Shown: one piece after another, positions 1-11,932 of the stretch
How the letters are laid out: the number at the start of each line of letters is the position of its first letter
Position numbering within the stretch: the first letter of the stretch is position 1
Assembly (NCBI RefSeq): GCF_027580225.2
Contig: NC_073359.2
Location: 8,422,001-8,486,000, forward strand
Direction of reading: 5' to 3'
DNA from: Misgurnus anguillicaudatus
Lineage: Eukaryota; Chordata; Actinopteri; Cypriniformes; Cobitidae
DNA: 64,000 nt
Translations under genes and position numbers: made by a program
Notes under the pieces: model-generated
What the model was told of the DNA's origin: nothing
What the model saw: the letters and a program-made list of their open reading frames with translations, nothing else
The model's database searches: none

Positions 1-3000
1 TACAGCTTACAAGTTAAGTGTGAATATGAGAATATTTGTGCAGTGAGGGAGACCAGCGTGATACTGAAGTGTAATTACTCAGACATCAACATCAAAACTG
101 GATTCTGGTTCAGTCAGAAACAGAGAACAAACTGGAGAAACAAAGATGAACCTGAAGATTTGACTTTAGATTCAGATTACTCAGGACGAGTGAAACAGCA
201 AATCACAAACACTGAATCAGAGCTCACAATATCAGATCTGCGAGAGAGAGACAGTGGAGAATATCAGCTCATGTTCATTATGAAGGATGGAGTTAAACAT
301 CTCAGCTCAGTCACAGTCAATCTAACAGTAACAGGTACATTTACATTCTCAACAGTCCAGTTCAGATTATCTTCATTTGTAAATGTTTTTTGTGTTATCT
401 TTATTCAGTCCTGCAGGCGAAGATAGACCATAATAAACTTACCTGTGATACTTCCTGCCCTTTAACCTTTAAACCTCAGCATATCTACTGGAAAAAAGAT
501 GGACGATATATAAAGGAAAGTGAATCTAAAGCGTTTTCTTTGTCATCTGCTGCCTACTCCTGTTTTCTACGTCCAGACTCTAAAATCTCTTCTGACTCTT
601 TGTGTAAGTGTGACATTTACTTACATATGAACAAACATTTCTATTACATTAGTGTTTTATTAAGATGTACATATGTGACTCTTTCAGGTCTTTCTAACAG
701 TAGCTGTTGGGGTGTGACTTACACCTCTACAAGAGTTTGTGCTTTAGTAGGATCAACAGTAGATATTCACTCTTCATACTCACATCCCACTGGAGTTACA
801 GTAAAGGAAACATACTGGTATTCAAGAAACTTTCAGGATCTGCGTGAGGATCATCAGTTTGCTGGTCGTGTGGAGTATATAAACAACACACTGAGAATCA
901 AAGACATCAACACGAGTGACTCTGGTGAATATCGATTCAGGATCATCACTAACACAAACTCTTACTCTAAATCACCTGGAGTCATTCTCACTGTTACAGG
1001 TAACTGCTCATAATGAAAACTACATATTGTTGCTGCCCGATGAAACTCACGTATGTCCAAAATGGTTACTTTTCAGGAAGTGAAAAAAACACTGTATTTC
1101 AAAAGCAGTTAAATGAAGTGTTGTCATACTTGGTACGGCATCTTTACATGTAACCGTATTCTTGCCAGTGTAATGATATAATCCACATTTGACCAAAATT
1201 TAGTTTAAATGGACATACGTGCATATTTTACAGTAACGGTGGTCGATACGCGTTCTTCTGATCATTAATTAGAATGGCCAAGTTGCGTTTCATATTGACA
1301 GATGAATACGCTCAGTTTATTAAAAAGTCTACGTCTTAGTTTATTAAATACGCGTAGTTTATTTAATATTAATTATAAATTTATTAAATGTCTCTTGCAA
1401 ACTATGAAGGGACAATGAATCAATACACTGACATGGTAATGCTAGACAGATACTTTGTTTGCACAGTCCTACCGTAATTTTGTCACTCCTAGACGTACGT
1501 CTGGCATCAGGGGGGAAATGTTTAACTCAATGAAGGAAAATCATTGTCTCACCAGGCTATGTTTATTCGGCTATCCAGTGCTGAGCTTTGATGAAACTTC
1601 ACGAGACCGGAGAGATGCTTCCACAGGGCGGGATTGATAGCTTTGACACCAAATGTATATACGTGAAAATCAGATGACATGATTTCACAACTTTTCATCG
1701 ACCATTAAGATATGTGAAGCATACTGTATACAGAAATTTAGTCTTTCACCGCCAGCGTTTTTTAAAAAGAGGCCAGCCAGCGCCAGTGTTTTTCATGATT
1801 TTCACGGGGGTTTGGTGCCTTTCAGAAAATGTTCTTCTTTAAATATATAAACGTACAATATACCAAATGAAAGAACATCTTCAGTAGTTCTTTTGTAATC
1901 AGCTTTTGAATATGGGTAGATTTCTGCAAAAAGAGCACATTTTGAGCAAAAAACTGAGATAATTCAATTTTTGTGACGGACTTTTCATAGAGATCCAATT
2001 CAGAGCGATCTTTAAGACATACACGGACATGCAGCCGCTTGCCATAGGGCAATACTTCCGGGTTTAAAAAGTTGCGGAAGGGCGCCACCTGGTGGATAAT
2101 AGCAGTATTGCAGAAAGCCGGAAATACTCGTCATTGGCGTTTTCTCTTGATTGACGAGATATCTCATCCATGGCGGCGAAAGAGTTAATCTGGACATTCA
2201 GTCCGTCGAAAAATCGGCAAAATGGACATACGTGGTTTTCATCGGACAGCGACGATATGGAAAACCAAAGCTGAAGATAGCATGTTATCACTGATTGGAG
2301 TCAAAATACTGAAATTGACAAATTGATTTATTTTTTTTAGATACACAGGTGATAAGCAGTCCAGACACTGTGTCAGAGAGAGGGAACCTGATATTGAGTT
2401 GTTCAACCAAATGCACTCTGGATAACAACATTACATACTCGTGGTACAAGAGCGGGCGTCTGGTAACAGATGGAGTCAAACTATATAACAAACTGTACCT
2501 GGACTCAGTTAGCAGTGAGGAAATACAAGAGTATTCATGTGCTATTGCTTTGGTAAAAACTCAAGGTGACCATGCGTTAAAACCTTTTGTGATGAATTTA
2601 CATACTATTGAGTCTTTAATGATCAGATTATTCATGAGTGTCAATAAAGTTGTGTCTCGTATGTTTTCGTATTTAGTTGAATCAGTGGAAATCTCTGCGT
2701 CTGAACATTTTTACATCTTTCTGATTGTGTTTGTGGTTCAAATATTCATTATAGCAGCCATCTGGGTGTGGTGAGTAAAATAATGATTTTAATATACAGT
2801 ACTGGAATAATTTAGCATTACATTTTGAAATATGGTCCCACAGGTTTTGCCTGAAAAAATCTCGTCTGAAAAAACAAATGAACGACAAAAATGAAGAGGT
2901 GAGAATTTTAACTTACATCTTTAATGTAATTTCAAAGCTAAAATGACTTTATAATCAAATGTTATCTATTTTTTATTTCTCATTATATTTATCTATCTCT

Positions 3001-3068
3001 TATAGACTCCAACATCTATTATGTTTTCATGCACATCTGCTGTCCCTCCAACAGAACTGGTGATGTGA
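1..3068 (+). CDS. CD22/Siglec-like Ig receptor, copy A (5' partial, damaged)
   Basis: Exons read as D1 1-334 (starts before the window), C2 409-603, D3 688-999, D4 from 2341, transmembrane 2677-2770, tail 2844-2898 and 3006-3068. Frame 1 is open from base 1. D1 keeps Cys in LKCNYSD. D3 ends its F strand with YRFRI. The D4 exon lacks the donor used by the other copies: after SCA the sequence jumps into what is intron in copy C, and the frame stays open through to the transmembrane exon. A weak donor at 2566 would also keep phase. The tail loses one base relative to copy C and stops after ELVM, removing the terminal Tyr-Val-Asn. A poly(A) signal AATAAA lies at 3151-3156. A 1.2-kb transposon sits in the D3-D4 intron. 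It may be a functional variant or a decaying gene; membership in the Ig family is secure, function is inferred. Confidence 0.75.
1028..2254. mobile_element. Non-autonomous DNA transposon with terminal inverted repeats
   Basis: The ends are inverted copies of each other over about 35 bp (left core GCCCGATGAAA, right core TTTTCATCGGACAG). ATAT flanks both sides (1024-1027 and 2255-2258). Copies C and D have only a roughly 100-bp intron here, so the paralogs show the empty site. No transposase reading frame was recognised; the family is not assigned. Confidence 0.8.
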
Positions 3069-3150
3069 ACTGAACGATACAGTGATATAATAATAAATGC
3101 TCAGTTTCTGTAATCTGCATACAATAATATTGTGTTAAAATCTTCTGTGC

Positions 3151-3156
3151 AATAAA
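3151..3156 (+). terminator. Poly(A) signal of receptor copy A
   Basis: AATAAA about 85 bases after the copy A stop codon, in a 3' region that matches copy C. Confidence 0.5.
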
Positions 3157-3604
3157 ATTCTTCATTAAGTTTTCTTTGTATAGTCTACTACACATTTAAA
3201 TTATAAACTCTTAACCGCAGCACAGCTCTTGTGTTTCAGTAAACTCATAAATATTTACAGTATTCCAGAAATATTTATTTCACATAATGTAATAAAGTTT
3301 GTAATAGAGTTTTGTTTTTTAATATGTACTTCCTAAATCACATTTTTGTGTAGAAACTGGATGCTCAGTTTATTAAGTGAACAAAACAACATATTAGATA
3401 TCAAATGCTTTCCATCTGGATGTAAGTTCCTGCTCTAAAGTATAAATTATTATTTTTAAAAGGTTACAAAAGTAATGTTTTATTTTGTGGTGTACTGTAA
3501 ATCAGTTTAAATAATAAATGTATAAAATAAAGTTTTGATGAGCTCACTTGCAAAAGCTTAATGTTACCTCAGTCAAAAATAAAATGATATTTACCGAAAG
3601 CTTT

Positions 3605-3708
<104 letters not shown>

Positions 3709-4031
3709 TTGATTTGATTTAATGGTTTATTTAAAAGGGGACAGCGCAATTTCATAAAACACATGTACAGACATGGTTAAAAAAGCCAGAATTAGCCAAA
3801 AGGCTATTTTTCATCTGTAGTCCCCTGGCCAAGATGTAAAAAAGGCATTAAAATACAAACAAGAAAATACATTACAAATATATGGGAAATTGACTAACTA
3901 CAATTTAAATTACACTATAAAATAACATAAGGTACACTGTACCTATTACAGTAGTAAGACACACGTAATACACATTTTTCAAAAAAACTATAGTATTTCA
4001 AATATGTAGTACATCTCAATGGGCTCGGCTA

Positions 4032-4292
4032 TTAATGATGACAGACATAATTGTTAATAAGCCACATTTTCAGTTGTTTTGTAAAAGCCTTATAAGTGTT
4101 GAGCTGTCTAACCTCCTCAGGTATAAAATTCCATTCAGTGGCACCCCTCACTGACCAGGCCGAGCGACTGAAAACGCTCCTGCGCAGAGGGATGACACAG
4201 TCACCTCTGGCAGAGCCTCGAGTAACGCGCTCAGATCTGTTTCTTTGGCTGACGAACTCAGCCAGAGGAGCTGGAGCCAAATCATGTGTCAC
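4032..4292 (-). pseudogene. LINE RT C-terminal piece
   Basis: A frame-shifted continuation of the RT: RRSVFSRSAWSVRGATEWN, then IPEEVRQ and KMWLINNYVCHH before the stop. This is the usual C-terminal pattern of this LINE group. About 325 bases of 3' UTR follow down to 3705. Confidence 0.75.
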
Positions 4293-4357
4293 TTTATATA
4301 TAAGATTTAGATTTAAAAACTTATGAAGACTGTCCCAGTTTAAAAGGCTATATTTTT

Positions 4358-5959
4358 CTAAAATTGCACAGTGATGATAGTGCCTTGGTTATTTATCCAT
4401 AATTTTAATGGCTTGTTTGTATAATGATTCCAATGGTCTTTTACGCTCTGACTTGCTTGAGACCAACTTGTAAAGCAATAATTAAAATGGCTGAAAATCA
4501 TTGAATGTAAAAAAATTTGTGCAGCTTCAGTTGACATATCATTTCGAATTGAGTGGAAATTGGCAAGATTAAACTTGATTATTTTACATAATTTTTCAAT
4601 ATGGGCTTTAAATGAAAGAGTTGAATCTATTATTAAGCCAAGATATTTATAGTTATTTACGATTTGTAATTTTTCTCCATTAACTATTATGTCAGGATTA
4701 AATGAAGCTCTATTAGTTTTGCTGAAGAACATACCTACAGTTTTTGAAATATTTAACTGCAGGCAATTCTCATGCAGCCAAGATGTAACACAAGTCATTG
4801 CTTTTGTGAGTTTATCTGCAACAATGTCTTTAGACCGACCATGAACAAATAGAACGGTATCGTCTGCATACATTAAACATTCTACTTCAGAACAAACATT
4901 AGGCAAGTCATTGATATAAAGGCTAAATAAAAGGGGCCCTAATATTGAGCCTTGAGGAACCCCAGTAGTTAGCCTAAGCGACTCAGAATTACAGTTGTTA
5001 ATTAGTACAGATTGTGTACGATCATGCAAATAAGATTCAAACCAACTTATAGTGTCACAAGAAAATTTAAACAGTGGAAGCTTGTTAAGTAGAACTGAGT
5101 GGTTCACTGTATCAAAAGCTTTCTCGAGATCCAAGAATACCGCCCCTACTACTCCCCCCTTGTCAAGAGAAAATTTTATTTTCTCAATAAAAAGGCACGC
5201 CGCCGTTTCAGTAGAATGTTTAGATCTAAAACCAAACTGCATGGTGTGAAAAGAGGGGGAGCTACTGTTTAAATACTTGACAATCTGCTCAGCCACCCAT
5301 TTTTCTGCAATTTTAGAAATGGCCGGCAGAATACTTATTGGTCGATAGTTATTCATGGAGGTAGACAATCCAGACTTAAAAACTGGCGTAACAATAGCAG
5401 ATTTCCAGGCCTTTGGAAAGTGACCACTGGAAATAGATAGATTAATAATAGAAGCAATGGGAGTAGCCAGACCAGATCCTAAATCTTTAAGCATGTTCCT
5501 ATCCATACCAAATACATCCCTGGCCTTAGATGGTTTTAGTGTTTTAATTATATCAATGACTTTAGTCTCAGTGATGTTTGCTATGGAGAAAGACTGTGTT
5601 GCAGACACTAAGTGTTCTTTTTTTTTGTTTATTATAAAATTCTTAGAAATTTCTGCCACCGATTTAATAAAATAGTTGTTAAAAGCATCAGCTAATACCT
5701 TGGGTTCTACCAAAATGTCTCCATTTAATTCAATTTGTATTTGTTTTGTCTTACTTTTATGGGACTCACCTGTCAATTTTTTTATATAATGCCAGGTCAT
5801 TTTAGAATTCCCACGTGCACTATTCAAAGCAGTTATAAAGAAGTCAGCTTTAGATCTCCTTATTTCTCTCACTACTCTATTTCTTAAAGAGATAAAATGA
5901 TGCCTACTATATCCTGATTTTACAGCCAACTTCAAAGAATGATCTCGTTCTTTCATCAA
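4358..5959 (-). pseudogene. LINE reverse transcriptase
   Basis: 533 codons. Visible RT motifs in order are NNYRPISILP, FLDLEKAFDTVNH, GVPQGSILGPLLF and the catalytic YADDTVLF, followed by NYKYLGL of the thumb region. The last residues diverge because of a frameshift around 4360-4440. Confidence 0.88.
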
Positions 5960-5976
5960 TTTTAGAACAGATTCAT

Positions 5977-6813
5977 TTAGCCATGGAAGGACATTTTTTT
6001 AGCTCTTAATCTAATTTTCCGTGTAAATTGATAAACAATTTGCTGTATTTTATTAGAAAAAAGAAAACAATCCTTTTCCAAGTTTATGCCAGAGAGTAGT
6101 TCATCCCAATTTACATCATCAATTGAATCTATGAAATTTTGTTGTTCCTGTTTTGGTATCCTAAAGGATTCTGTGGCTGGCAAAGGTTTAAAACGCTTTT
6201 TATTTAATTTTCTTGTGACCATTATGAGATTGTGATCAGACAATTCAGTAAGCATATTATATGATTTCAAAATTCTTTCTGGCCTGTTTGTAAAAGCTAA
6301 ATCAATTTGAGTGCTCGTAGAATTTGTAATTCTCGTAGCACCATTAATCACCTGAGACTTATCCATTTTATCCATTACCTTTTTCAAGTTTTTCCTGATT
6401 TGCTTGACTTCCCAATTAACATTCAGGTCACCTAACATTATAAGTTCTTTTGCAGGATTAAGTTGGTTTAATAAACTATCCTGCTTTTCATAAAAATCTG
6501 CATTAGATGAAGGAGGTCTATAAATAACCACAAGAATAAAAGACATTTGCGGTGACAAAGTTACATTTAGACCAATAAATTCCAAATCATTCTCATCTGT
6601 GACATAAATTTCACTACAGTTAAAAGTGTCCTTAGCATAAATCATAACCCCCCCTCCCTTGGAACCCTGTCTGTCCTTACGAAACATTTTATAACCAGGT
6701 ATAGATATAATTGCAGAGGGTGAAGTTTCTTTAAGCCATGTCTCAGAAAGGCATAAGAAGTCAATATTAGAATCAATAAGTAGGTGGCGGACTTGATCAC
6801 TTTTTAACGTAAT
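5977..6813 (-). pseudogene. LINE AP-type endonuclease region
   Basis: After the premature stop the frame gives LCLSETWL, then GGGVMIYAK, VVIYRPPSS, LGDLNVNW and LSDHNLI. These are the expected order of APE-type endonuclease motifs, including the catalytic GDxN and SDH. The frame ends at 5977 close to a run of A on the coding strand, and the RT continues in another frame. Confidence 0.8.
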
Positions 6814-6816
6814 ACT

Positions 6817-7716
6817 TCATATATTCAAATGTGCACACAGAATGCCTTTCGGTTTAAATCTTGAGTCCCAAATTAATTTGGAATTATTAACTGTCTGAAA
6901 TACTCCAAGTTTCCGGTGTTTTATTATCGCTGGATTTGGCAGTTTCCTGTTTCCATTGTTGACGTTAATCGCAGTTAACTCCCCAACTTCTGCACTCTCA
7001 CCCGTTACACGGCTCCCAACCGAAAGAAAAGATGGAACCTGAACCTTACTTGCCAATGCAGATAGTGTCTGACAGCCGCTGGTAGAGACCAGCGAGCCAG
7101 CCGCTCCGGCAAGATCCGTGTCAACTTGTGGACTCCGGTAAAACGACGCTCCGTGGCCAACCCGGAGTCCGCCCTCGTCCAAACACCCAGCCGACGGGGG
7201 CATCCCATACGACGGAGGGGCCAGCACATCAAAGCCGGTAAATCCGCCACCGCCAATCCCCAACGGATCCGCCCAGCCGGCGACAACATCCATTTCAAAC
7301 ACCGATCCCTGCAGGTTTCTCTGAATACTCCCACAATAGTTAGATGTGATGATATGGTGGTTATCTGATGTTGAACCATTTATCGGACCGGGGCATTGGT
7401 GGATGTCCCCGGACAACAAAAGGCAGATGGTGATTATTAGTGCGAGGCTCCGTTGCGTCTTGAGTGCCAATTTATTATACTTTCTGGCTTCGCTATACAC
7501 ATGTGAATGAATTAAGGTAGCAGCCAGGACGTGCTTTCCAAATCCAAGATGTTTAGTGAATTTGATTATCACAAAGTCCACTGATATAGGTTTAGTTATG
7601 TTGTTAAAATAAGAGTCATTCAGAATTTGACTAGTTTCTGTATAAAAAAAGGTGTTTGTAAGCAGTACACAAGCAAAGAGTGCTCCAGCTATCCCTGCCA
7701 CACCCGGCCCGGCCAT
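6817..7716 (-). pseudogene. LINE N-terminal reading frame with 2A-like motif
   Basis: An open frame of 299 codons begins MAGPGVAGIAG and has a hydrophobic start. At about residues 103-111 it reads SGDIHQCPGP, which resembles the 2A-type consensus DxExNPGP but has Cys where the consensus has Asn. A Gly/Ser-rich spacer follows. The frame ends at a stop just before the endonuclease, where related elements read through with Arg (LNIRS-like), so it is a point-mutated part of one longer polyprotein. Confidence 0.65.
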
Positions 7717-8149
7717 CTTGGCTTCTCTTCTAGGTCTTCTAGGTCATATGTTTATACAACTGTTTTTTCTGGTTCCTGAATATCACAGTATATCTGTCAG
7801 GATGGCAACAGATGAACGCAAGCGCAGACAGAAGTAGGATAACACTGATTTTATTTAGACAAAAACAGAAAACAAAAAACGATTGGGCAAAACTGACTTG
7901 AAACAAGATTAACAAAAACTGACAGGAGTAGACTAAACTATATAAGACACTAGACCAGTGGTTTTCAAAAGGAATGCACCGTACACAAGGGGGCCGCACG
8001 ATGATAAAGTTTGGGAACCACTGCACTAGACAATAAACTGGACAAAACTAGAATAAACCTGAATAACATTAAACACTTGATAAACTTGACTTAACTTGAT
8101 GTGAGCAACTGGAACAGGACAGGAACAAAGAAATACAATCAGAGACAGA

Positions 8150-8370
8150 ATAAAGCCCCCTAATGTGAGGTTCAATTTCTCTTTACATTTTGAATTCTGA
8201 CTTTCATTGTTTGCCATGTTTCTAGTTGCATATTTAGTGATTTTGAAACTGTTTACCATGTGTCATCTAAAGAAATGGATTCTGTTTGAAGGGTCAGAGG
8301 AGATTTTTGTCAAAACGTTTACATGCACTTAGAGGGTTTTGCATTTGAACTCCTCATTTGTTGACTGAAG
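8150..8370. repeat. Array upstream module, copy 1
   Basis: A block containing GCCCCCTAATGTG, CATTGTTTGCCATG, TTGCATATTTAGTGA and CACTTAGAGGGTTTTGCAT. Related blocks lie near 30600, 31585, 36440 and 38665, so it is part of the duplicated receptor unit. No gene was recognised between 7744 and 9100; 7800-8040 looks like an additional unidentified insertion. Confidence 0.7.
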
Positions 8371-9101
8371 TCACATGACTGTCAGCATCTCACTTAGATC
8401 AGCACACAAGATTTGTTAAAGGTCTGAACTTTGTAAAGTTATAAAATTGCCCAATATTATACAAAAACACTACACACCTGATTAGTCTTGGAAATTAATT
8501 GCTTAATTTTTTTAGCATTTCCTTGAAATAATTTTCTTAATTTATAAAACTTAGCAAATCCTGTCAGAGGTCCAGAATATCATTGAAACACACCAGTGGC
8601 TTTGCTGTCATCAGTATTAAACAAGTCACCCCTTGAACCCCTCTCCCAACAGAGGCCCCCCTCCCCGCATAGCAAATCCCAATTTAACCCCTGATCATCG
8701 GTCAATGAAGAGCCATCGGATGACAAACAGATCAAGTTTGAGCAACCAACAGTGAAACCAGAAAGGAAGACTAAAATGTCTTGTCGAGGAGGATGAGGAC
8801 ATGGTCAAAATCTGAGAAAATGTTACCCCTAAACCCTAAACGAGGGCAACCACAAGGACAAAGACAGACGTGCTATCATCATCCATGCCAATGATACAAG
8901 TGTCCAGTGCAGAAGGTCCGATGCTGGTTTTCAGGCCATGAACTAATGAAGAAGTGACGTACTGGACATTTCTTTGAGCAAATGAAAGTTCGATGAGGAA
9001 TTTAGAGACTTTCATAGAGAATTTTACCAATGCTGACTGAAATGTCATGCTGAGAAAACAAGGAAGAAGGAAAGAAGAAAAAGACTGAAAAAGAACTACA
9101 T

Positions 9102-9311
9102 ATGGCTATGGTCCATCTGGGACAAATGTCTGCTGGACAGTTCCACGGTGCTAGGCGTTACAATGTAAGCTACGGACAAAAACAACGTTCAGGACGTGGA
9201 TCTGGATGGAGCAGACCAGGATATGATTTAGAGACTTGTTTTTGTGGCAAAGGACATTGTCGAAATTATTGTCTAGAAGCTCAAATGCTGAAGAGGAAAA
9301 GAGCACATTGA
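9102..9311 (+). pseudogene. Endogenous retrovirus gag fragment (nucleocapsid-like)
   Basis: A basic, Gly/Arg-rich stretch leads into PGYDLETCFCGKGHCRNYC, a decayed CCHC-type zinc knuckle with altered spacing. It lies directly before a protease-like fragment and an RNase H fragment in retroviral order. Alone it would be weak; the order supports it. Confidence 0.5.
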
Positions 9312-9450
9312 CTGCGGTGAGGAGAGAGGGGGAGCGTCGGGCGGATGCGTATGATTTTTTTCTATTTCTGCTTGCAATGACGAAGCGCTTTAGCCCTTGC
9401 AATGGAGTAAAGCTTGCTGCTGCATAGAATATGTATAAGTCCCTCCATTT

Positions 9451-9648
9451 TTGAAACTACCCGAATATAGTATTGCGGTTGGAGGGCAAAGTGAATGTTT
9501 TATGGTAGATTCTGATGGAACTTTCGTTATGAAGCATGATGAAGCGTCTGCGTCACTTATTAAATGGTCAGTAGTGTCAGTGAGTGCCACGGGCCACACC
9601 GTAAAGGAATTTTACTGTGAACCTTTACTATGTGAAGATCAAGGTTGA
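9451..9648 (+). pseudogene. Endogenous retrovirus protease-like fragment
   Basis: A short frame with VGGQSECFMVDSDGTF followed by ATGHTVKEFYCEPLL. The pattern resembles a retroviral aspartic protease flap and active-site region, with the D-S/T-G triad disturbed (DSDG). No intact enzyme is present. Confidence 0.55.
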
Positions 9649-9899
9649 GTGTTTAAACTAAGTTTTTTAGTTAGCCATACCCTTGCCCTGTGAATGTGAT
9701 GGGAAGAGATCTCATGTGTAAAATGGATGTTCTCTGTTGACTTCATGCTGGCTGCAGATTCACACATTTCTGTGGGTCGAGATAAGGGTTTATTATGGTG
9801 AACGAGGAATTGGAACTGATAAATTGGCAGAAATAAGAATATGTGTGTAGTTCTCGTACAACTAAAAAAAAACCAAAAGATGATTTAGGTGTTAAAAGA

Positions 9900-10572
9900 G
9901 CTGTTGCACACAAACCGCTCTCTGCAGATTATCACGAGGTGCATTTATTAGCAGCTAAATGTACACACAGCAAATTGGGCAGGCAACCCAGAATTGCCAT
10001 TCACATAAACCGTATATGAGAGAAAGGGGATCATGGCTTTGGTGCTAACACATTGACAGATTGCGTCCGGTGGCATATTTTTCATCAAAACTTGATGCTG
10101 TAGTTCAGGGCCTACCACAATGTTTGTGTAATGTGACTGCAGAAAAAGTGGTACTGGCCTCATGCAAATTTGTAGGCTATTCTGATCAAACTTGTTAGTA
10201 CCCCATGCAGTGTTAATGATTTTGCTAAAACAATTAATTTTATTTATCAACAGAACAGCTTGTTAGCTGTGTTATAACGTCAAACTGCTTGAGATGTCAA
10301 ATATCACGATTAAAAGCTGCACCATTGTAAACCCCAAAACTCTTCTCCCCTCTCCAGAGGATGAAGAACCAGATTGTTGCGTGAATATACACAAACAAAT
10401 ATGCATGCACAGGCCTGACCTGAGTGTCTACCCAAAAGACAACATTGACTTGACTTTCTATGTAGATGGGTCCTCATCCAAAGACCCTGAACGTAAACCC
10501 TATTTTATACAGCTCACAGGTTTTAGACCCAACAAGGTTATAGATGGTTTCAGCCAGTACCAATATAAATAA
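9900..10572 (+). pseudogene. Endogenous retrovirus pol fragment (RT connection and RNase H start)
   Basis: Broken frames give SSKLDAVVQGLPQCL and PHAV, then a longer frame from 10294 with VNPKTLLPSPEDEEPDC and DLTFYVDGSSSKDPE. These match the RT-RNase H connection and first RNase H motif (DGS) of gamma/epsilon-like retroviruses. Several stops and frameshifts separate the parts, and the rest of RNase H and integrase are absent. Confidence 0.7.
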
Positions 10573-11388
10573 GCGGCTTTCATGGTCAACACGTAACTTC
10601 CCGTAAACACCGCTAAGAATAAATAACAACAAAGTCATTTTAAAGTAGTTTATTTATAACAAGCAAAATAAACAACACGTAGATTACCTAGGAAACCAAA
10701 ACATGTGTTATTTTCGATGAGGTATTTGTTCAAGAGTTTAGTTTAGCAACTAGTCAGAACATTAAAATAACTGAAACCAGAAGTAAAGTTAGACCATGTG
10801 TCAAAAAGGGATGATGAATGCTGTTTTTTATGTTTAAAAATGTAGTTTTTTTGGTTCACTAAAGGTTTTTCTCCTTGCAGAAGATCTCTACAGCAGATGC
10901 GTCATCTATATGATTAAAATATACATTGGCTACTGTCCTGATGTAGATGAGAGTAAGAGACAAGACCAAACTATCTCCATATGAGATAATGTTTGCAAGA
11001 TCCAGGCCAGACCCCCCAAACCTCTGACCACAGAAAGAGGAAATGAATGTTAAAAAGAGATGGTGGTGTTTGCAGATGTCACATGAATAAAAGGCATCAC
11101 AAGTAAAATGAGCTAATGTTTCACAGGGAAGGGCAGTGCTCACTTGTGAGATGAAGATAAAATTTTAAAGAGCACCTATTTCATTGCCTAAAAACAAGGT
11201 TATTTTGTGTATTTGGTATAATACAATGTGTTCATGTGGTTTATGGATAAAAAACACATTATTTTTCACATACCGTACATTGTAGTTGTGATTGGTCTGA
11301 ATACCTCTGACGTCAGCCGGAAATGTGACGCTCCTTACCATGTTTGAAAGATTCAGTTGTCTTACTGTTTAGACTTGATCTTCTGTAA
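10573..11388. other. Gene-poor stretch
   Basis: AT-rich sequence between the retroviral remains and the copy B upstream block. A 95-codon - strand frame at 10859-11143 follows a reasonable splice acceptor but could not be assigned to a family. Nothing else is supported. Confidence 0.5.
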
Positions 11389-11932
11389 GGCAGTTTTCAT
11401 CTGGTTAGGGTGAGAGACATCAAACTGGTTTAGACTGGGTTTATGTTTATCAGATGCTGTATTTTACTTAAAGTGCGTGATGTACGGTTGTGATGTACAA
11501 AGAACTTATCAATGTCACAGATGTACATACAACTACTGTAACTTTCCTGTACGTAACATATGTCATTTCAAATTGATAGTTGATCAGGAAAAGGAATGTA
11601 AAGAGGATTTTGTTTTGTTAAAAAAAAAGAAAACGAAGCCCAACAACGAGTGGATAAAAAGTGATGTTGGCTGTTTTTCTTTGCACCAGCTTTAGAGAAA
11701 AGGAAGGAAATGACATCATCTGATAGATCATCTACTTTTTAAAAATCACCCTCACTTTTTTTTAACGCAATGCTGCAACGTTTTTGTTAGAGAACTTTTG
11801 TGTAGAGATCTTAGTCCTCTGAAGCGGGACTGAGATGTGAACATTATTATTTTTACTGCAAATTTTCTGAGTAAACATCTAAGCAAATATTTGATTTATT
11901 ATTTAAATAACATTTTACACAATAGTAAAAGC
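11389..11932 (+). promoter_or_regulatory. Conserved upstream block of receptor copy B
   Basis: Blocks with the same order of motifs precede the leader exons of copies B, C, D and the lone leader: CAAACTGGTTTAGACTGGG, TCAGATGCTGTATTTTACTT, GGAAGGAAATGA (here about 11702) and CTCTGAAGCGGGACTGAGA. The paired GGAA cores resemble ETS/PU.1-type sites, followed here by TGACATCAT. No TATA box was seen. Promoter function is inferred from conserved position. Confidence 0.6.

Noticed and set aside
10859..11143. 95-codon - strand frame after a splice-like acceptor
   Set aside because: No family was recognised, no flanking exons were found, and composition is ordinary; left unassigned.
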